A stretch of DNA of 64,000 nucleotides from Korobacter sp963758505. GTDB lineage: Bacteria; Acidobacteriota; Terriglobia; Terriglobales; Acidobacteriaceae. The position numbers and the translations under genes were made by a program. Location of the stretch: the NCBI GenBank assembly GCA_963758505.1, contig CAVWVJ010000003.1, positions 1,984,001 through 2,048,000 on the forward strand. The letters run 5' to 3'. Below, one piece after another: positions 9,226-18,970 of the stretch. The notes beneath the pieces were generated by a model. That model had not been told where the DNA came from. It saw nothing but the letters and a program-made list of their open reading frames with translations, and searched no databases. Position 1 is the first letter of the stretch. The number at the start of each line of letters is the position of its first letter.

Positions 9226-9699
9226 ATGAATCAGAAAGAAATCAAAGAACTCATCGAATTTCTTATCGAGAAGGACATCACCGAGTTCGAACTCGAACGC
9301 GGCGATGTGAAGCTGCGGGTAAAACGCGGGCACGAAACCCACATTGTCGCGGCTCCGGCCGCGCCGGTGATGAGCGTCGCCGCACCTCCCGTGTCCAGGC
9401 CTTCTGTGCCCGCACCTGCTGCAGTTGCGGCGCCCGCGGCTCCTCCCGCGGAAGAGGTCGACCTGCATTACGTGAAGTCCCCCATCGTGGGGACATACTA
9501 TGAGTCGCCCTCGCCCGGCTCGCCGCCATTCATCAAAGTCGGCGATTCGGTCAAGGAAGGGCAAGTGCTTTGCATCGTCGAAGCCATGAAGTTAATGAAC
9601 GAAATTGAGGCTGACGCCAGTGGAGAGATCGTGAAGATCCTCGTTGCGAACGGCGCTCCAGTCGAATACGGGATGCCGCTGTTTGCCATCCGCAAGTAG
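9226..9699 (+). CDS. accB: Acetyl-CoA carboxylase biotin carboxyl carrier protein
   Basis: 157 residues. A short N-terminal segment, an Ala/Pro-rich flexible linker (about 43-77) and a C-terminal biotinyl domain with the EAMKLMNE motif; Lys122 is the biotinylated residue. It carries carboxyl groups between biotin carboxylase and carboxyltransferase in the first step of fatty acid synthesis. It is followed after 27 bases by accC; the carboxyltransferase genes are not in this window. Confidence 0.97.
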   Translation: MNQKEIKELIEFLIEKDITEFELERGDVKLRVKRGHETHIVAAPAAPVMSVAAPPVSRPSVPAPAAVAAPAAPPAEEVDLHYVKSPIVGTYYESPSPGSPPFIKVGDSVKEGQVLCIVEAMKLMNEIEADASGEIVKILVANGAPVEYGMPLFAIRK

Positions 9700-9726
9700 G
9701 AAAGTCTGCGGAAAGATACGTTTTCA

Positions 9727-11082
9727 ATGTTTCGAAAAATCTTAATTGCCAATCGCGGCGAAATTGCGCTGCGGGTCATTTGTGCCTGCAAGGAACTCGG
9801 GATCAAAACGGTCGCCATCTACAGCGAGGCCGACCGCAACTCTCTACACGTGCGCTTTGCGGATGAAGCTATCTGTATCGGACCGCCTCGCCTCGCCGAT
9901 AGCTACCTGAATATTCCCGCCGTCATCAGCGCCGCCGAAATCGCCAACGTTGACGCCATCCACCCCGGCTACGGGCTGCTCAGCGAAAACGCGAACTTCG
10001 CGGAGGTCTGCCAGGCCTCCGGCGTGACCTTCATCGGCCCGAAACCGGAGACCATCCGGCTCATGGGCGAAAAGGAAAAAGCCCGTGCTGCGATGAAGCA
10101 GTATGGCGTGCCGATTCTTCCCGGCTCCGACGGCGTCATTGCTTCCGAAGGCGAAGCCATCGAGTGGGCACGTACCATCGGGTTCCCGGTCATCGTGAAA
10201 GCGTCGGCCGGCGGCGGTGGACGCGGCATGCGCGTCATCCGCAGCGAAGAAGAGCTGCCCGGCCATTTTGCTGCCGCAATGTCGGAAGCTGCCTCGGCTT
10301 TCGGCAACGGCGACCTCTACATGGAGAAGTTCATCGAGAGGCCGCGTCACATCGAGTTCCAGATCCTCGCGGACTCGTACGGCAACGTCGTCTCGCTTGG
10401 CGAGCGCGAATGCTCCATCCAGCGGCGCCATCAAAAACTGCTGGAAGAAGCGCCCAGTACCCAGGTCACGCCTGCTTTGCGCGAAGAGATCGGAAACGTT
10501 CTCGTTAAGACGCTGTCTCAGATCGGCTATATCAACGCCGGAACCATCGAGTTCCTCATGGATGAAGACCGCAAGCTGCACTTCATCGAGATGAATACCC
10601 GCATCCAGGTCGAACATCCGGTAACCGAGATGACGACCGATGTCGACCTCGTGAAGTCGCAGATCATGATCGCTGCCGGCGCGAAACTCAGCGATGTGCT
10701 GATGGGCCCTATCGTCTTTCGTGGCCACGCCATCGAATGCCGGATCAACGCCGAGCATCCGGAGAAGTTCACGCCGTCGGCGGGAAAGATCACGGCCTTC
10801 CATGTCCCCGGCGGTACCGGGGTTCGCGTCGATACCCACCAGTATGCCGAGGGTGTTATCCCGCCCTACTACGATTCCCTCATCGCCAAGCTCGTGGTGC
10901 GCGGCAAGGACCGCGACGAAGCCATTTCGCGTATGGCCCGCGCTTTGGAAATGTTCATTGTCGAGGGCGTCTTTACCTCCATTCCGCTGCACCGTCGCAT
11001 TATGGCCGACCCCGATTTCCGCTCCGGCAACTTCGATACCAAGTTCATGGAACGGTTCCTGACGCAGACCCACAAGAAGTAG
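9727..11082 (+). CDS. accC: Acetyl-CoA carboxylase, biotin carboxylase subunit
   Basis: 451 residues, full length for the family. It begins MFRKILIANRGEIALRV, has the ATP-grasp glycine loop ASAGGGGRGMR and the active-site segment EMNTRIQVEHPVTEM. It carboxylates the biotin of AccB using ATP and bicarbonate. It is co-transcribed with accB upstream, and thiE starts two bases after its stop codon. Confidence 0.97.
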   Translation: MFRKILIANRGEIALRVICACKELGIKTVAIYSEADRNSLHVRFADEAICIGPPRLADSYLNIPAVISAAEIANVDAIHPGYGLLSENANFAEVCQASGVTFIGPKPETIRLMGEKEKARAAMKQYGVPILPGSDGVIASEGEAIEWARTIGFPVIVKASAGGGGRGMRVIRSEEELPGHFAAAMSEAASAFGNGDLYMEKFIERPRHIEFQILADSYGNVVSLGERECSIQRRHQKLLEEAPSTQVTPALREEIGNVLVKTLSQIGYINAGTIEFLMDEDRKLHFIEMNTRIQVEHPVTEMTTDVDLVKSQIMIAAGAKLSDVLMGPIVFRGHAIECRINAEHPEKFTPSAGKITAFHVPGGTGVRVDTHQYAEGVIPPYYDSLIAKLVVRGKDRDEAISRMARALEMFIVEGVFTSIPLHRRIMADPDFRSGNFDTKFMERFLTQTHKK

Positions 11083-11084
11083 CG

Positions 11085-11717
11085 ATGCCGGCAAAGCTCA
11101 ATCTCCCGAGGCTCTATGCCATCCTCGACGCCGGCTGTTTTGGCTCCGACTTCTCTCTGACTAGTCTCACGTCCTCTGCGACAGAACTCGCAGCCGGTGG
11201 CGTGACCCTGTTGCAGTACCGCAACAAGCACGCAAGCGCACGCGAGATCCTTTCCCACGCGCGAGAATTGAAGCGCGTTCTTCCTGCCGAAATGACCTTG
11301 TTCCTGAATGACCGCGCCGATCTCTGTCTTGCCGCCGGCTTTGACGGCGTCCACGTTGGCCAGGACGATCTCTCGCCGGAGGCTGCCCGCCACGTGCTCG
11401 GAGCCGAGAGGCTGCTCGGCGTTTCCACCCACAATTCCAATCAACTGAGCATTGCTAATGAAGCGCCCGTGGACTACGTCGCCATCGGTCCGATCTTCCA
11501 GACCCGCAGCAAAATGAATCCCGATCCGGTGGTTGGCCTGGACGGCCTCCGCGCCGTCCGCAAGCTCACGAACAAACCGCTGGTCGCGATTGGCGGGATC
11601 ACCCGCGCGAATTGCCGCTCCGTCCTCGACGCCGGCGCTGATGCGGTAGCCGTCATAGCCGACTTGCTCGGCGATCCCCGGGCACGCGCCCAGGAGTTCC
11701 TTCAATTTCTGCAATGA
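11085..11717 (+). CDS. thiE: Thiamine-phosphate synthase
   Basis: 210 residues, normal length. The family landmarks are present: LLQYRNK (pyrophosphate/pyrimidine site), LFLNDRADLCLAAGFDGVHVG, VAIGPIFQTRSK and PLVAIGGI. It couples HMP-pyrophosphate and thiazole phosphate to thiamine phosphate. ATG 11085 is used because it lies two bases after the accC stop and the family begins there. No other thiamine gene and no TPP riboswitch is visible, so expression presumably follows the acc operon. Confidence 0.92.
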   Translation: MPAKLNLPRLYAILDAGCFGSDFSLTSLTSSATELAAGGVTLLQYRNKHASAREILSHARELKRVLPAEMTLFLNDRADLCLAAGFDGVHVGQDDLSPEAARHVLGAERLLGVSTHNSNQLSIANEAPVDYVAIGPIFQTRSKMNPDPVVGLDGLRAVRKLTNKPLVAIGGITRANCRSVLDAGADAVAVIADLLGDPRARAQEFLQFLQ

Positions 11718-11857
11718 CCGTCAGCCGTAATCAATACATTCCATTCCCAGTTGCGTTCCCATGATGTACAGTCTTGCGAAACGTCCTTCAGTGCTCGATT
11801 CGTATGCGGCCGCCCGCCGGCCCACTGGAGAGAGACGCCTGAAGGCAGCGAGGAACA

Positions 11858-13399
11858 TTGAGCACGCAAGCACCGGTTCGTGGCACGCAAGCCAAAGACG
11901 AAGGTTTCATCCAGGGCCTCGGGCTCACCAGCGCAACAACTCTCGTGATGGGCTCCATGATCGGCTCGGGCGTCTACATCGTCGCAGCCGACATCGCGCG
12001 CCTGGTCCAGTCGCCCGCGCTGTTGATTGGCGCTTGGCTGGTAACCGGCTTCATGACAATCACGGCGGCGCTCGCCTACGGCGAACTCGCCGCCATGATG
12101 CCCAAGGCCGGCGGTCAATACGTTTACCTGCGCGAAGCCCTGGGCCCGCTCTGCGGCTTCCTCTACGGGTGGACTCTCTTCCTCGTCATCCAAACAGGCA
12201 CCATCGCCGCGGTTGGCGTCGCCTTCGGCAAGTTCCTCGGCATTTTCTTCCCATCCATTGCATCGACGCATTGGATCTGGCATATTGCGCACGTTCCCCC
12301 GATCCGCCTTGGACCGATGGTCCTGGGCAACATGGATGTGGGGCTTAACACCCAGAACCTCGCCGGCATCGCTACCATCATTTTCCTTTCGATCTTGAAC
12401 GTGTATGGGGTCAAACTGGGCGCCCTGGTGCAGAACGTCTTCACCTTCGCCAAGACCGCCGCCCTCCTCGGACTCGTCTTTCTCGGTATCACCATCGGAC
12501 GCAACGCCCAGGCGCTCGCCGCGAACTTTAACGGACATTTCTTCCTGAACGCCGGGTGGAGATCGCTGCACGCAGTGCAGGTCGGCGTCGGAGGTCCTAC
12601 CGCCCTGGTGATCACCGTCACCATCCTCGCCGTCGCCCAGGTCGGTTCGCTCTTTTCGGCGGACGCCTGGAACAACGTGACCTTCACCGCCGGCGAGGTG
12701 AAGAATCCGCAGCGCAACCTTCCGCTTTCCTTGGCGCTCGGCACCGGCATCGTCATCGCGCTCTACTGCGCCGCGAACTTCGTTTACCTGCTGGTTCTCC
12801 CGCTGGCCGGCGATCCGCATGGCACCACCCTTCTGGCCCGCGGTATTCAATACGCGACGGAAGACCGCGTCGCTACCGCCGTCATGCAGCAGATCTTCGG
12901 TGCCGCCGGTGCGAGCATCATGGCGGTGCTGATCCTCATCTCTACCTTCGGGTGCAACAACGGACTGATCCTCGCCGGCGCCCGCGTCTATTACGCCATG
13001 GCGAAAGACGGCCTCTTCTTCAAGAGCGCCGGAAAATTACATCCCCAGCACAAAACGCCCGCCGCTTCGCTTCTGGTTCAATGCATCTGGTGCTGCATCC
13101 TGTGCGTCTCCGGCAGCTACGGCCAGCTGCTCGATTACATCGTGTTCGCGGTGCTGATTTTCTACATCCTGACGATCGTGGCGCTCTTCGTGTTGCGCCT
13201 CAAGAAGCCCGATGCTCCGCGCCCCTACCGCGCCATCGGATACCCACTCCTTCCAGCCATTTACATTTTGATGGCCGTTTTCATTGATGTAGTCTTGTTG
13301 CTTTACAAGCCGCAGTACACTTGGCCGGGACTCATCATCGTTCTGCTTGGAATACCTGTGTACTTCATCTGGTCTCGTCGTGCCACGGTGAATGCTTAG
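11858..13399 (+). CDS. APC-superfamily amino acid permease
   Basis: 513 residues with about 12-13 hydrophobic helices. It opens TTG at 11858 with a purine-rich AGCGAGGA stretch upstream. The first helix has the APC signature (TTLVMGSMIGSGVYIVAADI) and helix 3-4 the GGQYVYLREALGPLCGFLYG segment typical of LAT/YfnA-like transporters. It imports or exchanges amino acids across the inner membrane. A second, different APC permease follows 29 bases after it, so the pair is one transcription unit. The substrate is unresolved. Confidence 0.9.
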   Translation: MSTQAPVRGTQAKDEGFIQGLGLTSATTLVMGSMIGSGVYIVAADIARLVQSPALLIGAWLVTGFMTITAALAYGELAAMMPKAGGQYVYLREALGPLCGFLYGWTLFLVIQTGTIAAVGVAFGKFLGIFFPSIASTHWIWHIAHVPPIRLGPMVLGNMDVGLNTQNLAGIATIIFLSILNVYGVKLGALVQNVFTFAKTAALLGLVFLGITIGRNAQALAANFNGHFFLNAGWRSLHAVQVGVGGPTALVITVTILAVAQVGSLFSADAWNNVTFTAGEVKNPQRNLPLSLALGTGIVIALYCAANFVYLLVLPLAGDPHGTTLLARGIQYATEDRVATAVMQQIFGAAGASIMAVLILISTFGCNNGLILAGARVYYAMAKDGLFFKSAGKLHPQHKTPAASLLVQCIWCCILCVSGSYGQLLDYIVFAVLIFYILTIVALFVLRLKKPDAPRPYRAIGYPLLPAIYILMAVFIDVVLLLYKPQYTWPGLIIVLLGIPVYFIWSRRATVNA

Positions 13400-13428
13400 C
13401 TCGGTCTTCATAGGAGATACTCTCGCGA

Positions 13429-14949
13429 ATGACAGACTTACTCGCAACAAAACCGCTCGATCTGCTGCTGAATGAAGCCTCGGAAACCGGGGAACACAGC
13501 CTGAAACGCGCCCTCGGCCCGGTGAATCTGGTAATGCTGGGCGTCGGAGCGATTATCGGAGCCGGAATCTTCGTCCTCACAGGCGCCGCAGCTGCGCAGT
13601 TCGCCGGACCCGGCATTGTCTTTTCGTACATACTCGCGGGAATTGCTTGTGTCTTTGCGGGCCTTTGCTACGCCGAGTTCGCGTCTCTGATTCCAATCGC
13701 GGGCTCCGCCTACACCTATGGCTATGCCACGTTGGGCGAAATTTTCGCCTGGATCATCGGTTGGGATCTCGTGCTCGAATACGCCTTCGGGGCGGCAACC
13801 GTCGCATCCGGATGGAGCAGCACCCTGGTCGCTTTTCTTCAGGATTACGGCGTTAGCCTTCCGCCCCGCATCTGCGATGTTCATGGCTCGATCTGGGTGC
13901 AGTACCAGGGACGCTGGGCGCCGCTCGCCACCGTGCAATCCTTACTCGACGCGGCTCACGTCGACTGGCACACTCTGCCCAATGTCACCTGCATCTTCAA
14001 CCTCATTGCGTTCCTCGCGATCCTCGCCGTCTCGGGCATTCTCGTAATCGGCATCAAGGAGTCGGCGAACTTTAATACCGGCATCGTGTTCGTAAAGTTG
14101 TTCGCCGTGCTGGTTTTCATCGGTGTCGCGGGTGCCTACGCACTCCATCATCCGGACATCGCGAAGGCCAATTGGCATCCCTTCCTTCCTTTTGGATGGA
14201 GTGGCGTCATCACCGCTGCCGGCGTCGTCTTTTTCGCTTACATCGGTTTTGACGCAGTCTCGACCGCCGCGCAGGAAGCCAAGAATCCGCAGCGGGATAT
14301 GCCCATCGGAATTCTCGGCTCGCTCGTGATTTGCACCATTCTTTACATCCTCGTATCCGGCTTGCTCACCGGGGTTGTGCATTACGATCGCCTGAACATC
14401 GGAGCCCCCGTCTCTCTCGCCATTCGCGAGACCGGTAAGATGTGGGGCAGCTATATCGTCAACGCTGGAGCTCTTGCCGGACTCAGCACTGTCATGCTGG
14501 TGATGTTGCTCGGTCAATCGCGCGTCTTTTACTCCATGGCGCACGACGGCCTTCTCTGGAAGTGGGCTGGCGAAATTCATCCGAAGTTTCGTACCCCTTG
14601 GAAATCCACCATCGTGGTGGGGTTCTTTGTAGCCGTGTTCGGCGCCACCATTCCCATCGGCGAACTCGGAAAACTGGTGAGCATCGGGACGTTGCTTGCT
14701 TTCGTTATTGTCTGCGCCGGCATCATGATCCTTCGCAAGCGCCGACCCGACCTCCATCGTCCCTTCACAACTCCATTGGTCCCCGTGGTGCCGATCCTTG
14801 GAATTCTTACCTCTCTTCTCATGATGGTCTTCCTGCCCTTAACCACCTGGATCCGTCTGTTCGTATGGCTCCTGATCGGCTTCGTGATTTACTTCACCTA
14901 CGGACGGCATCACAGCAAGGTACAGGCGCTGCGGAATAAGTCGAAATGA
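13429..14949 (+). CDS. APC-superfamily amino acid permease (CAT-like)
   Basis: 506 residues, about 12-14 helices. VMLGVGAIIGAGIFVLTGAA at helix 1 and the cytoplasmic DAVSTAAQEAKNPQRDMP loop are characteristic of the cationic amino acid transporter (CAT/YfnA) branch, distinct from the upstream permease. A loop of about 50 residues between helices 4 and 5 (DVHGSIWVQYQGRWAPLATV) is longer than in many homologues. A strong terminator lies 23 bases after the stop, closing the two-permease operon. Confidence 0.9.
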   Translation: MTDLLATKPLDLLLNEASETGEHSLKRALGPVNLVMLGVGAIIGAGIFVLTGAAAAQFAGPGIVFSYILAGIACVFAGLCYAEFASLIPIAGSAYTYGYATLGEIFAWIIGWDLVLEYAFGAATVASGWSSTLVAFLQDYGVSLPPRICDVHGSIWVQYQGRWAPLATVQSLLDAAHVDWHTLPNVTCIFNLIAFLAILAVSGILVIGIKESANFNTGIVFVKLFAVLVFIGVAGAYALHHPDIAKANWHPFLPFGWSGVITAAGVVFFAYIGFDAVSTAAQEAKNPQRDMPIGILGSLVICTILYILVSGLLTGVVHYDRLNIGAPVSLAIRETGKMWGSYIVNAGALAGLSTVMLVMLLGQSRVFYSMAHDGLLWKWAGEIHPKFRTPWKSTIVVGFFVAVFGATIPIGELGKLVSIGTLLAFVIVCAGIMILRKRRPDLHRPFTTPLVPVVPILGILTSLLMMVFLPLTTWIRLFVWLLIGFVIYFTYGRHHSKVQALRNKSK

Positions 14950-14971
14950 GTTTCTAAAGGGCCCCCAGAAG

Positions 14972-14998
14972 ACCCTCCTCGAAAAGGAGGGTTTTCTC
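14972..14998 (+). terminator. Rho-independent terminator
   Basis: An 8-bp perfect stem (ACCCTCCT at 14972-14979 with AGGAGGGT at 14985-14992), five-base loop, followed by TTTCTCTC. It closes the permease operon before the potassium channel gene. Confidence 0.85.
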
Positions 14999-15080
14999 TC
15001 GCCTCGATGGGCATTCGTCGGCGGCCTACCCGTTTACAGTTCCTTCCGCCATATTCCTCGCACTACAATCCTCGTGACCG

Positions 15081-16076
15081 ATGAAATCTTTGCGCAACCT
15101 GAAACTGATCGGCGCTGGTCTCGCCCTGATCGTGCTCGCCGGCACGGTTGGCTTTCACTTGATCGAGGGATGGTCGTGGTTTGACGGTTTCTACATGACC
15201 CTCACTACCCTTACCACGATCGGTTATGGCGAAACCCACCCGCTCTCGCACGCTGGCCGCGTCTTCAACAGCTTTCTGATCCTATTTGGCGTCGGGACTG
15301 TCTTCCTTGCGATTGGGTCGCTCACCCAGGCTTTGCTAGAATTCGAGCTTCAGTCAGTGTTCGGAAGGAAGCGCATGGAACGCGAGATCTCGCGACTGAC
15401 GGGCCACTATATTATTTGTGGCGCCGGCCGGGTCGGACGCAGTGTTGCACGAGAATTCGCGCGTAAACCTGTGCCCTTCGTCATCGTCGAAAATCGTCCG
15501 GAGAAAATCGAGCGCTACGCTTCCGAGGGATGGCTTACGCTCGAAGGCGACGCCACCCAGGAGCGCGTCCTCGACGACGCTCGCATTCGGAACGCGAAAG
15601 GCCTGGTCGCTGCGACCACCGCGGATGCCACGAACATCTACATTGTCCTTACCGCCCGTGCCATGAATCCGAAACTTACAATCATCGCGCGCGCCAGCGA
15701 GGAAGCCGCGGAGAAGCACCTGCGCACGGCAGGCGCCGACAACGTGATTTCGCCCTACTTGTTCGCGGGGTCAAGGATCGCGCAAACCCTGTTGCGTCCC
15801 GGGGTCATCAATTTCTTCGACGCTGCCCACGGGCACCTCGGGCTTGACCTCGAGATGGACGAGATAGCGGTGGACACCGGCTCGCGCTTCGCCGAACACA
15901 CGATCGCAGCGTCCGGCATCCGGCAGGAGACTGGAGTTATCGTGCTCGCCATTCACCGGCAGGATGGCATGCGCTTCAATCCAACGCCGGACGATGTTAT
16001 CCATGCCGGCGATTCGCTCATCGTGATGGGAGATCCCGCCAAGCTCCGTCTCCTGGAACAGGCTGCCCACGCATGA
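15081..16076 (+). CDS. Two-helix potassium channel with RCK (TrkA-N/TrkA-C) domains
   Basis: 331 residues. Two membrane helices flank a pore loop with the selectivity filter TIGYGE (46-51), preceded by TLTTL. Then comes an RCK/TrkA-N Rossmann domain (from about 109: YIICGAGRVGRSV) and a TrkA-C domain (about 240-325). This is the MthK/GsuK-like architecture of ligand-gated K+ channels in the inner membrane; nucleotides or cations gate it through the RCK ring. Its stop overlaps the start of the next gene by four bases (ATGA), so the channel is translationally coupled to the NAD(P)HX repair enzyme. The functional link is not obvious. Confidence 0.92.
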   Translation: MKSLRNLKLIGAGLALIVLAGTVGFHLIEGWSWFDGFYMTLTTLTTIGYGETHPLSHAGRVFNSFLILFGVGTVFLAIGSLTQALLEFELQSVFGRKRMEREISRLTGHYIICGAGRVGRSVAREFARKPVPFVIVENRPEKIERYASEGWLTLEGDATQERVLDDARIRNAKGLVAATTADATNIYIVLTARAMNPKLTIIARASEEAAEKHLRTAGADNVISPYLFAGSRIAQTLLRPGVINFFDAAHGHLGLDLEMDEIAVDTGSRFAEHTIAASGIRQETGVIVLAIHRQDGMRFNPTPDDVIHAGDSLIVMGDPAKLRLLEQAAHA

Positions 16077-17641
16077 AGATCGTTACCGCCGGCGAAATGC
16101 GCGAGATCGATCGCGTCACAACCGACAAGTACGGCATACCCTCTCTCACCTTGATGGAGAATGCGGGCAAAGCCGTCGCGGATTTCTCCCTGGAACGTTA
16201 CCCAACCGCCTCCCGGATTGCCGTCATCTGTGGCAAGGGCAATAATGGCGGCGATGGTTTCGTCATCGCGCGCCATCTGCACCTCGCGGGTAAAGTTGTG
16301 GAAGTCCTGCTCCTCGCGAATGCCGGCGATCTTAGAGGCGATGCCGCGGAGATGTTTGCCCGGCTTCCGGTGCGTGCCGTCGAAGCGCATTCGGAAGAGG
16401 AAGTGCGCGAAGAATTCGTGCGCAGTTTCTCGCATGCTGACCTGCTGATCGACGCGGTGCTAGGCACCGGGTTCAAGCCCCCCGTGAGTGCTCTCTACGC
16501 TTCGGCAATCCACGCGATGAACGCTGCCAAGCGGCCCATCCTTGCCGTCGATGTGCCGTCCGGATCGGATACGGACGGTATGCACCCGCAAGCAGGCGAC
16601 AGCATTGTGCGGCCGACCTGGGCGGTCACGTTCACGGCGCCCAAGCCGGTGCATGTCTTCAGCGATCTCATCGAGAAGACAACCGTGGTTACTCCCATCG
16701 GAACACCTGCGGCGGCAATCCGGAGCGAACTCGGACTGCACGTAGCCGCCGTCGACAATTTCGAAAAGTTCCTCGGCAGTCGCCCGCTCGACAGCAATAA
16801 AGGCATGTATGGCCACGCCCTGATTCTTGCCGGGTCCTTCGGAAAATCCGGAGCTGCGGCCATGGCCGGCATGGCATGTTTGCGTGCCGGCGCGGGTTTA
16901 GCGAGCGTGGCCACCCCTAAATCGGTGCTGACCAGCGTCGCCTCTTATGCGGCGGAGATCATGACCGAGCCCCTTGCCGAGAGCGAAGCCGGCACCGTCT
17001 CCGAGGCCGCCCTCGAGAACTGGGACGAACTCGTCCGCAAGATGACGGTGCTCGCGATCGGTCCGGGACTGACCCAACACCCCGAAACGGCCGCCTTTGT
17101 GCGCGAGGTCGTGCGGCGAACCGCGATTCCCGCAGTCATCGATGCCGATGGCCTCAATGCCCTCGCGGATCACACCGACCTTCTCAAAGCCGCGAAGGCG
17201 CCAACCATCATCACGCCGCATCCGGGGGAAATGGCCCGGCTTTGCGGAACGGACATCCACACCGTGCAGGCCCACCGCATCAGCATGGCGCGCGAATTTG
17301 CCTACTCTCGCAACACGATTGTCGTCTTGAAAGGGCACAAAACCGTGATTGCCTCGCCTTCTGGAGATGCGTGGATCAATTGCACCGGCAATCCCGGGAT
17401 GGCCACCGGCGGTACGGGGGACGTGCTCACGGGCATCACAGCGGGCCTGCTGGCACAGCATCCAAAGGAGCCCCTGCTGTGCGCCATCGCCGCGGTTTAC
17501 CTGCACGGAGTTGCGGGGGACGTGGCGCGCAGGTACATGGGCGAGATCTCGCTCGTAGCCACCGACCTCATCCACGCTCTTCCGGACGCCTTCCGCCGGG
17601 CGAAAAAGAGTTTGCAGAAACGCTGGGTTACCCTAAATTAA
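16073..17641 (+). CDS. nnr: Bifunctional NAD(P)H-hydrate epimerase / ADP-dependent dehydratase
   Basis: 522 residues, a fusion of both NAD(P)HX repair activities. The N-terminal YjeF_N epimerase (about 1-210) has the GKGNNGGDGFVIARHL motif, and the C-terminal ribokinase-like dehydratase (about 230-515) has AIGPGLTQ, VIDADGLNAL and the NPGMATGGTGDVLTG nucleotide-binding segment. It converts damaged NADHX/NADPHX back to NAD(P)H. tsaE starts four bases after its stop, the same nnr-tsaE pairing seen in many bacteria. Confidence 0.95.
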   Translation: MKIVTAGEMREIDRVTTDKYGIPSLTLMENAGKAVADFSLERYPTASRIAVICGKGNNGGDGFVIARHLHLAGKVVEVLLLANAGDLRGDAAEMFARLPVRAVEAHSEEEVREEFVRSFSHADLLIDAVLGTGFKPPVSALYASAIHAMNAAKRPILAVDVPSGSDTDGMHPQAGDSIVRPTWAVTFTAPKPVHVFSDLIEKTTVVTPIGTPAAAIRSELGLHVAAVDNFEKFLGSRPLDSNKGMYGHALILAGSFGKSGAAAMAGMACLRAGAGLASVATPKSVLTSVASYAAEIMTEPLAESEAGTVSEAALENWDELVRKMTVLAIGPGLTQHPETAAFVREVVRRTAIPAVIDADGLNALADHTDLLKAAKAPTIITPHPGEMARLCGTDIHTVQAHRISMAREFAYSRNTIVVLKGHKTVIASPSGDAWINCTGNPGMATGGTGDVLTGITAGLLAQHPKEPLLCAIAAVYLHGVAGDVARRYMGEISLVATDLIHALPDAFRRAKKSLQKRWVTLN

Positions 17642-17645
17642 AGAC

Positions 17646-18080
17646 ATGACCTCGCGCGAATATCACACCCATTCGGCCGAAGAAACGATCGCGCTTGGCC
17701 GTACCCTGGCCGCGGAACTCGCTCCCCTGCGGCTTGTGCTCCTCCAGGGAGACCTGGGCACCGGCAAAACGACGCTGGTGAAGGGAATCGCTGAAGGATT
17801 GAAGGCCGCCGAGCAGGAAGATGTTACCAGCCCTACCTTCACCCTGATCCACGAATACCGCGGACCCGAGACGAACGTCTTTCATATCGACCTGTATCGC
17901 GTCGAAAAACGGCGCGAGCTCGACACCCTTGGCATCGATGAACTGCTCACCCAGGAGCACAACCTGCTGCTGGTGGAGTGGGGCGAAAAGTTCGCCCAGA
18001 TCGTCTCCGCCGCCGATGGTCAGATCGTGATTACCCGCATCAACGACCAGGAACGCAAGTTCAAAGTCAGCCACAAGTAA
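17646..18080 (+). CDS. tsaE: tRNA threonylcarbamoyladenosine biosynthesis ATPase
   Basis: 144 residues. Walker A GDLGTGKTT (35-43), a Thr-rich switch region (EDVTSPTFTLIHEY) and the FHIDLYR and VEWGEKF segments of TsaE. It is the ATPase that energises the TsaB/TsaD complex making t6A37 in ANN-decoding tRNAs. The other tsa genes are not in the window. The following 297 bases contain no gene I can support; a TATACT box at 18341 could be the -10 for the next gene. Confidence 0.95.
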   Translation: MTSREYHTHSAEETIALGRTLAAELAPLRLVLLQGDLGTGKTTLVKGIAEGLKAAEQEDVTSPTFTLIHEYRGPETNVFHIDLYRVEKRRELDTLGIDELLTQEHNLLLVEWGEKFAQIVSAADGQIVITRINDQERKFKVSHK

Positions 18081-18377
18081 ATCAAACCTTCTTCCAGGAT
18101 CTTCGACAAGTTTGGCACCACCGAAATCGCGCTCTCATACAGCCTTGGAGTCGAACAACCGTGGGATCAATGGAACGCCAGAAGGACGTCGTATCGTGGG
18201 CTGATACAAAACCTGGAGTCGAGGTGTAAGATTCGTAGCCAGATTGCGTGGTTTCGCGAAGTTCGAGTCCTGTAGAAACCCATCGAACAGCCCGTTACGA
18301 GTCCTAGAAACTTCGTCGCAGCAGACACCATCGGCGCTTTTATACTCCCAGCGTCATCATGGAAAGCGAGGAAACCA

Positions 18378-18881
18378 ATGTTGCTCAGCGCCTTTACCCT
18401 CTTTCATGTCGCCGTGAGCCTGGCCGCGATCGGCTCGGGATTCGTTGTGATCTACGGAATGATCCGCAATCGCTGCCTGCAACCCTGGACGAAGTTCTTC
18501 CTCTGGACCACTGCGATCACCAGCATCACCGGGTACTTCTTTCCCTTTCACGGGATCACGCCCGGGCAGGTGGTGGGGGTGTTGTCGCTGATCGCGCTGG
18601 CCGTGGCGGTCTATGCGCTTCGTCGCGTGCTGGCGGCGGGACGTCTGCGCCGCACCTACGTAATTGCCTCAGTCGTAGCGCTTTACTTCAACGTGTTCGT
18701 CCTCATCGTGCAGCTGTTCGAAAAGGTTCCGGCGCTGAAAACACTTGCGCCGACGCAGACGGAAGCTCCGTTCAAGATCGCACAACTGATTGTTTTGATT
18801 GGCTTCGTCGGGATCGGGATCGTCGCAGCGCGAAAGTTCCGCGGCCAACAGCCGGCGCGGGCATTGTCGCGGGCGGCGTAG
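18378..18881 (+). CDS. Multi-pass membrane protein, unknown function
   Basis: 167 residues with four to five hydrophobic helices (about 5-28, 40-57, 62-82, 94-114, 131-150) and a basic C-terminus. The segment KFFLWTTAITSITGYFFPF recalls small uncharacterised membrane proteins common in soil bacteria, but I cannot name a family. It starts at ATG 18378, with GAGGAAACC upstream as a ribosome site. It is monocistronic; the downstream gene is convergent. Confidence 0.75.
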   Translation: MLLSAFTLFHVAVSLAAIGSGFVVIYGMIRNRCLQPWTKFFLWTTAITSITGYFFPFHGITPGQVVGVLSLIALAVAVYALRRVLAAGRLRRTYVIASVVALYFNVFVLIVQLFEKVPALKTLAPTQTEAPFKIAQLIVLIGFVGIGIVAARKFRGQQPARALSRAA

Positions 18882-18970
18882 AAGTCCAGAGAGGGTTGAC
18901 CTTGCTCCTTCCCCAATTTCGGGACTCAGGGGCCCACAGGATTGCCACTTGCGCAGGGATTGCCCGGATG

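Noticed and set aside
18230..18300. A tRNA-like stretch (GATTCGTAGCCAGA and GTTCGAGTCC)
   Set aside because: The pieces resemble anticodon and T-arm sequences, but no acceptor or D-arm pairing could be drawn, so it is not reported as a gene or remnant.
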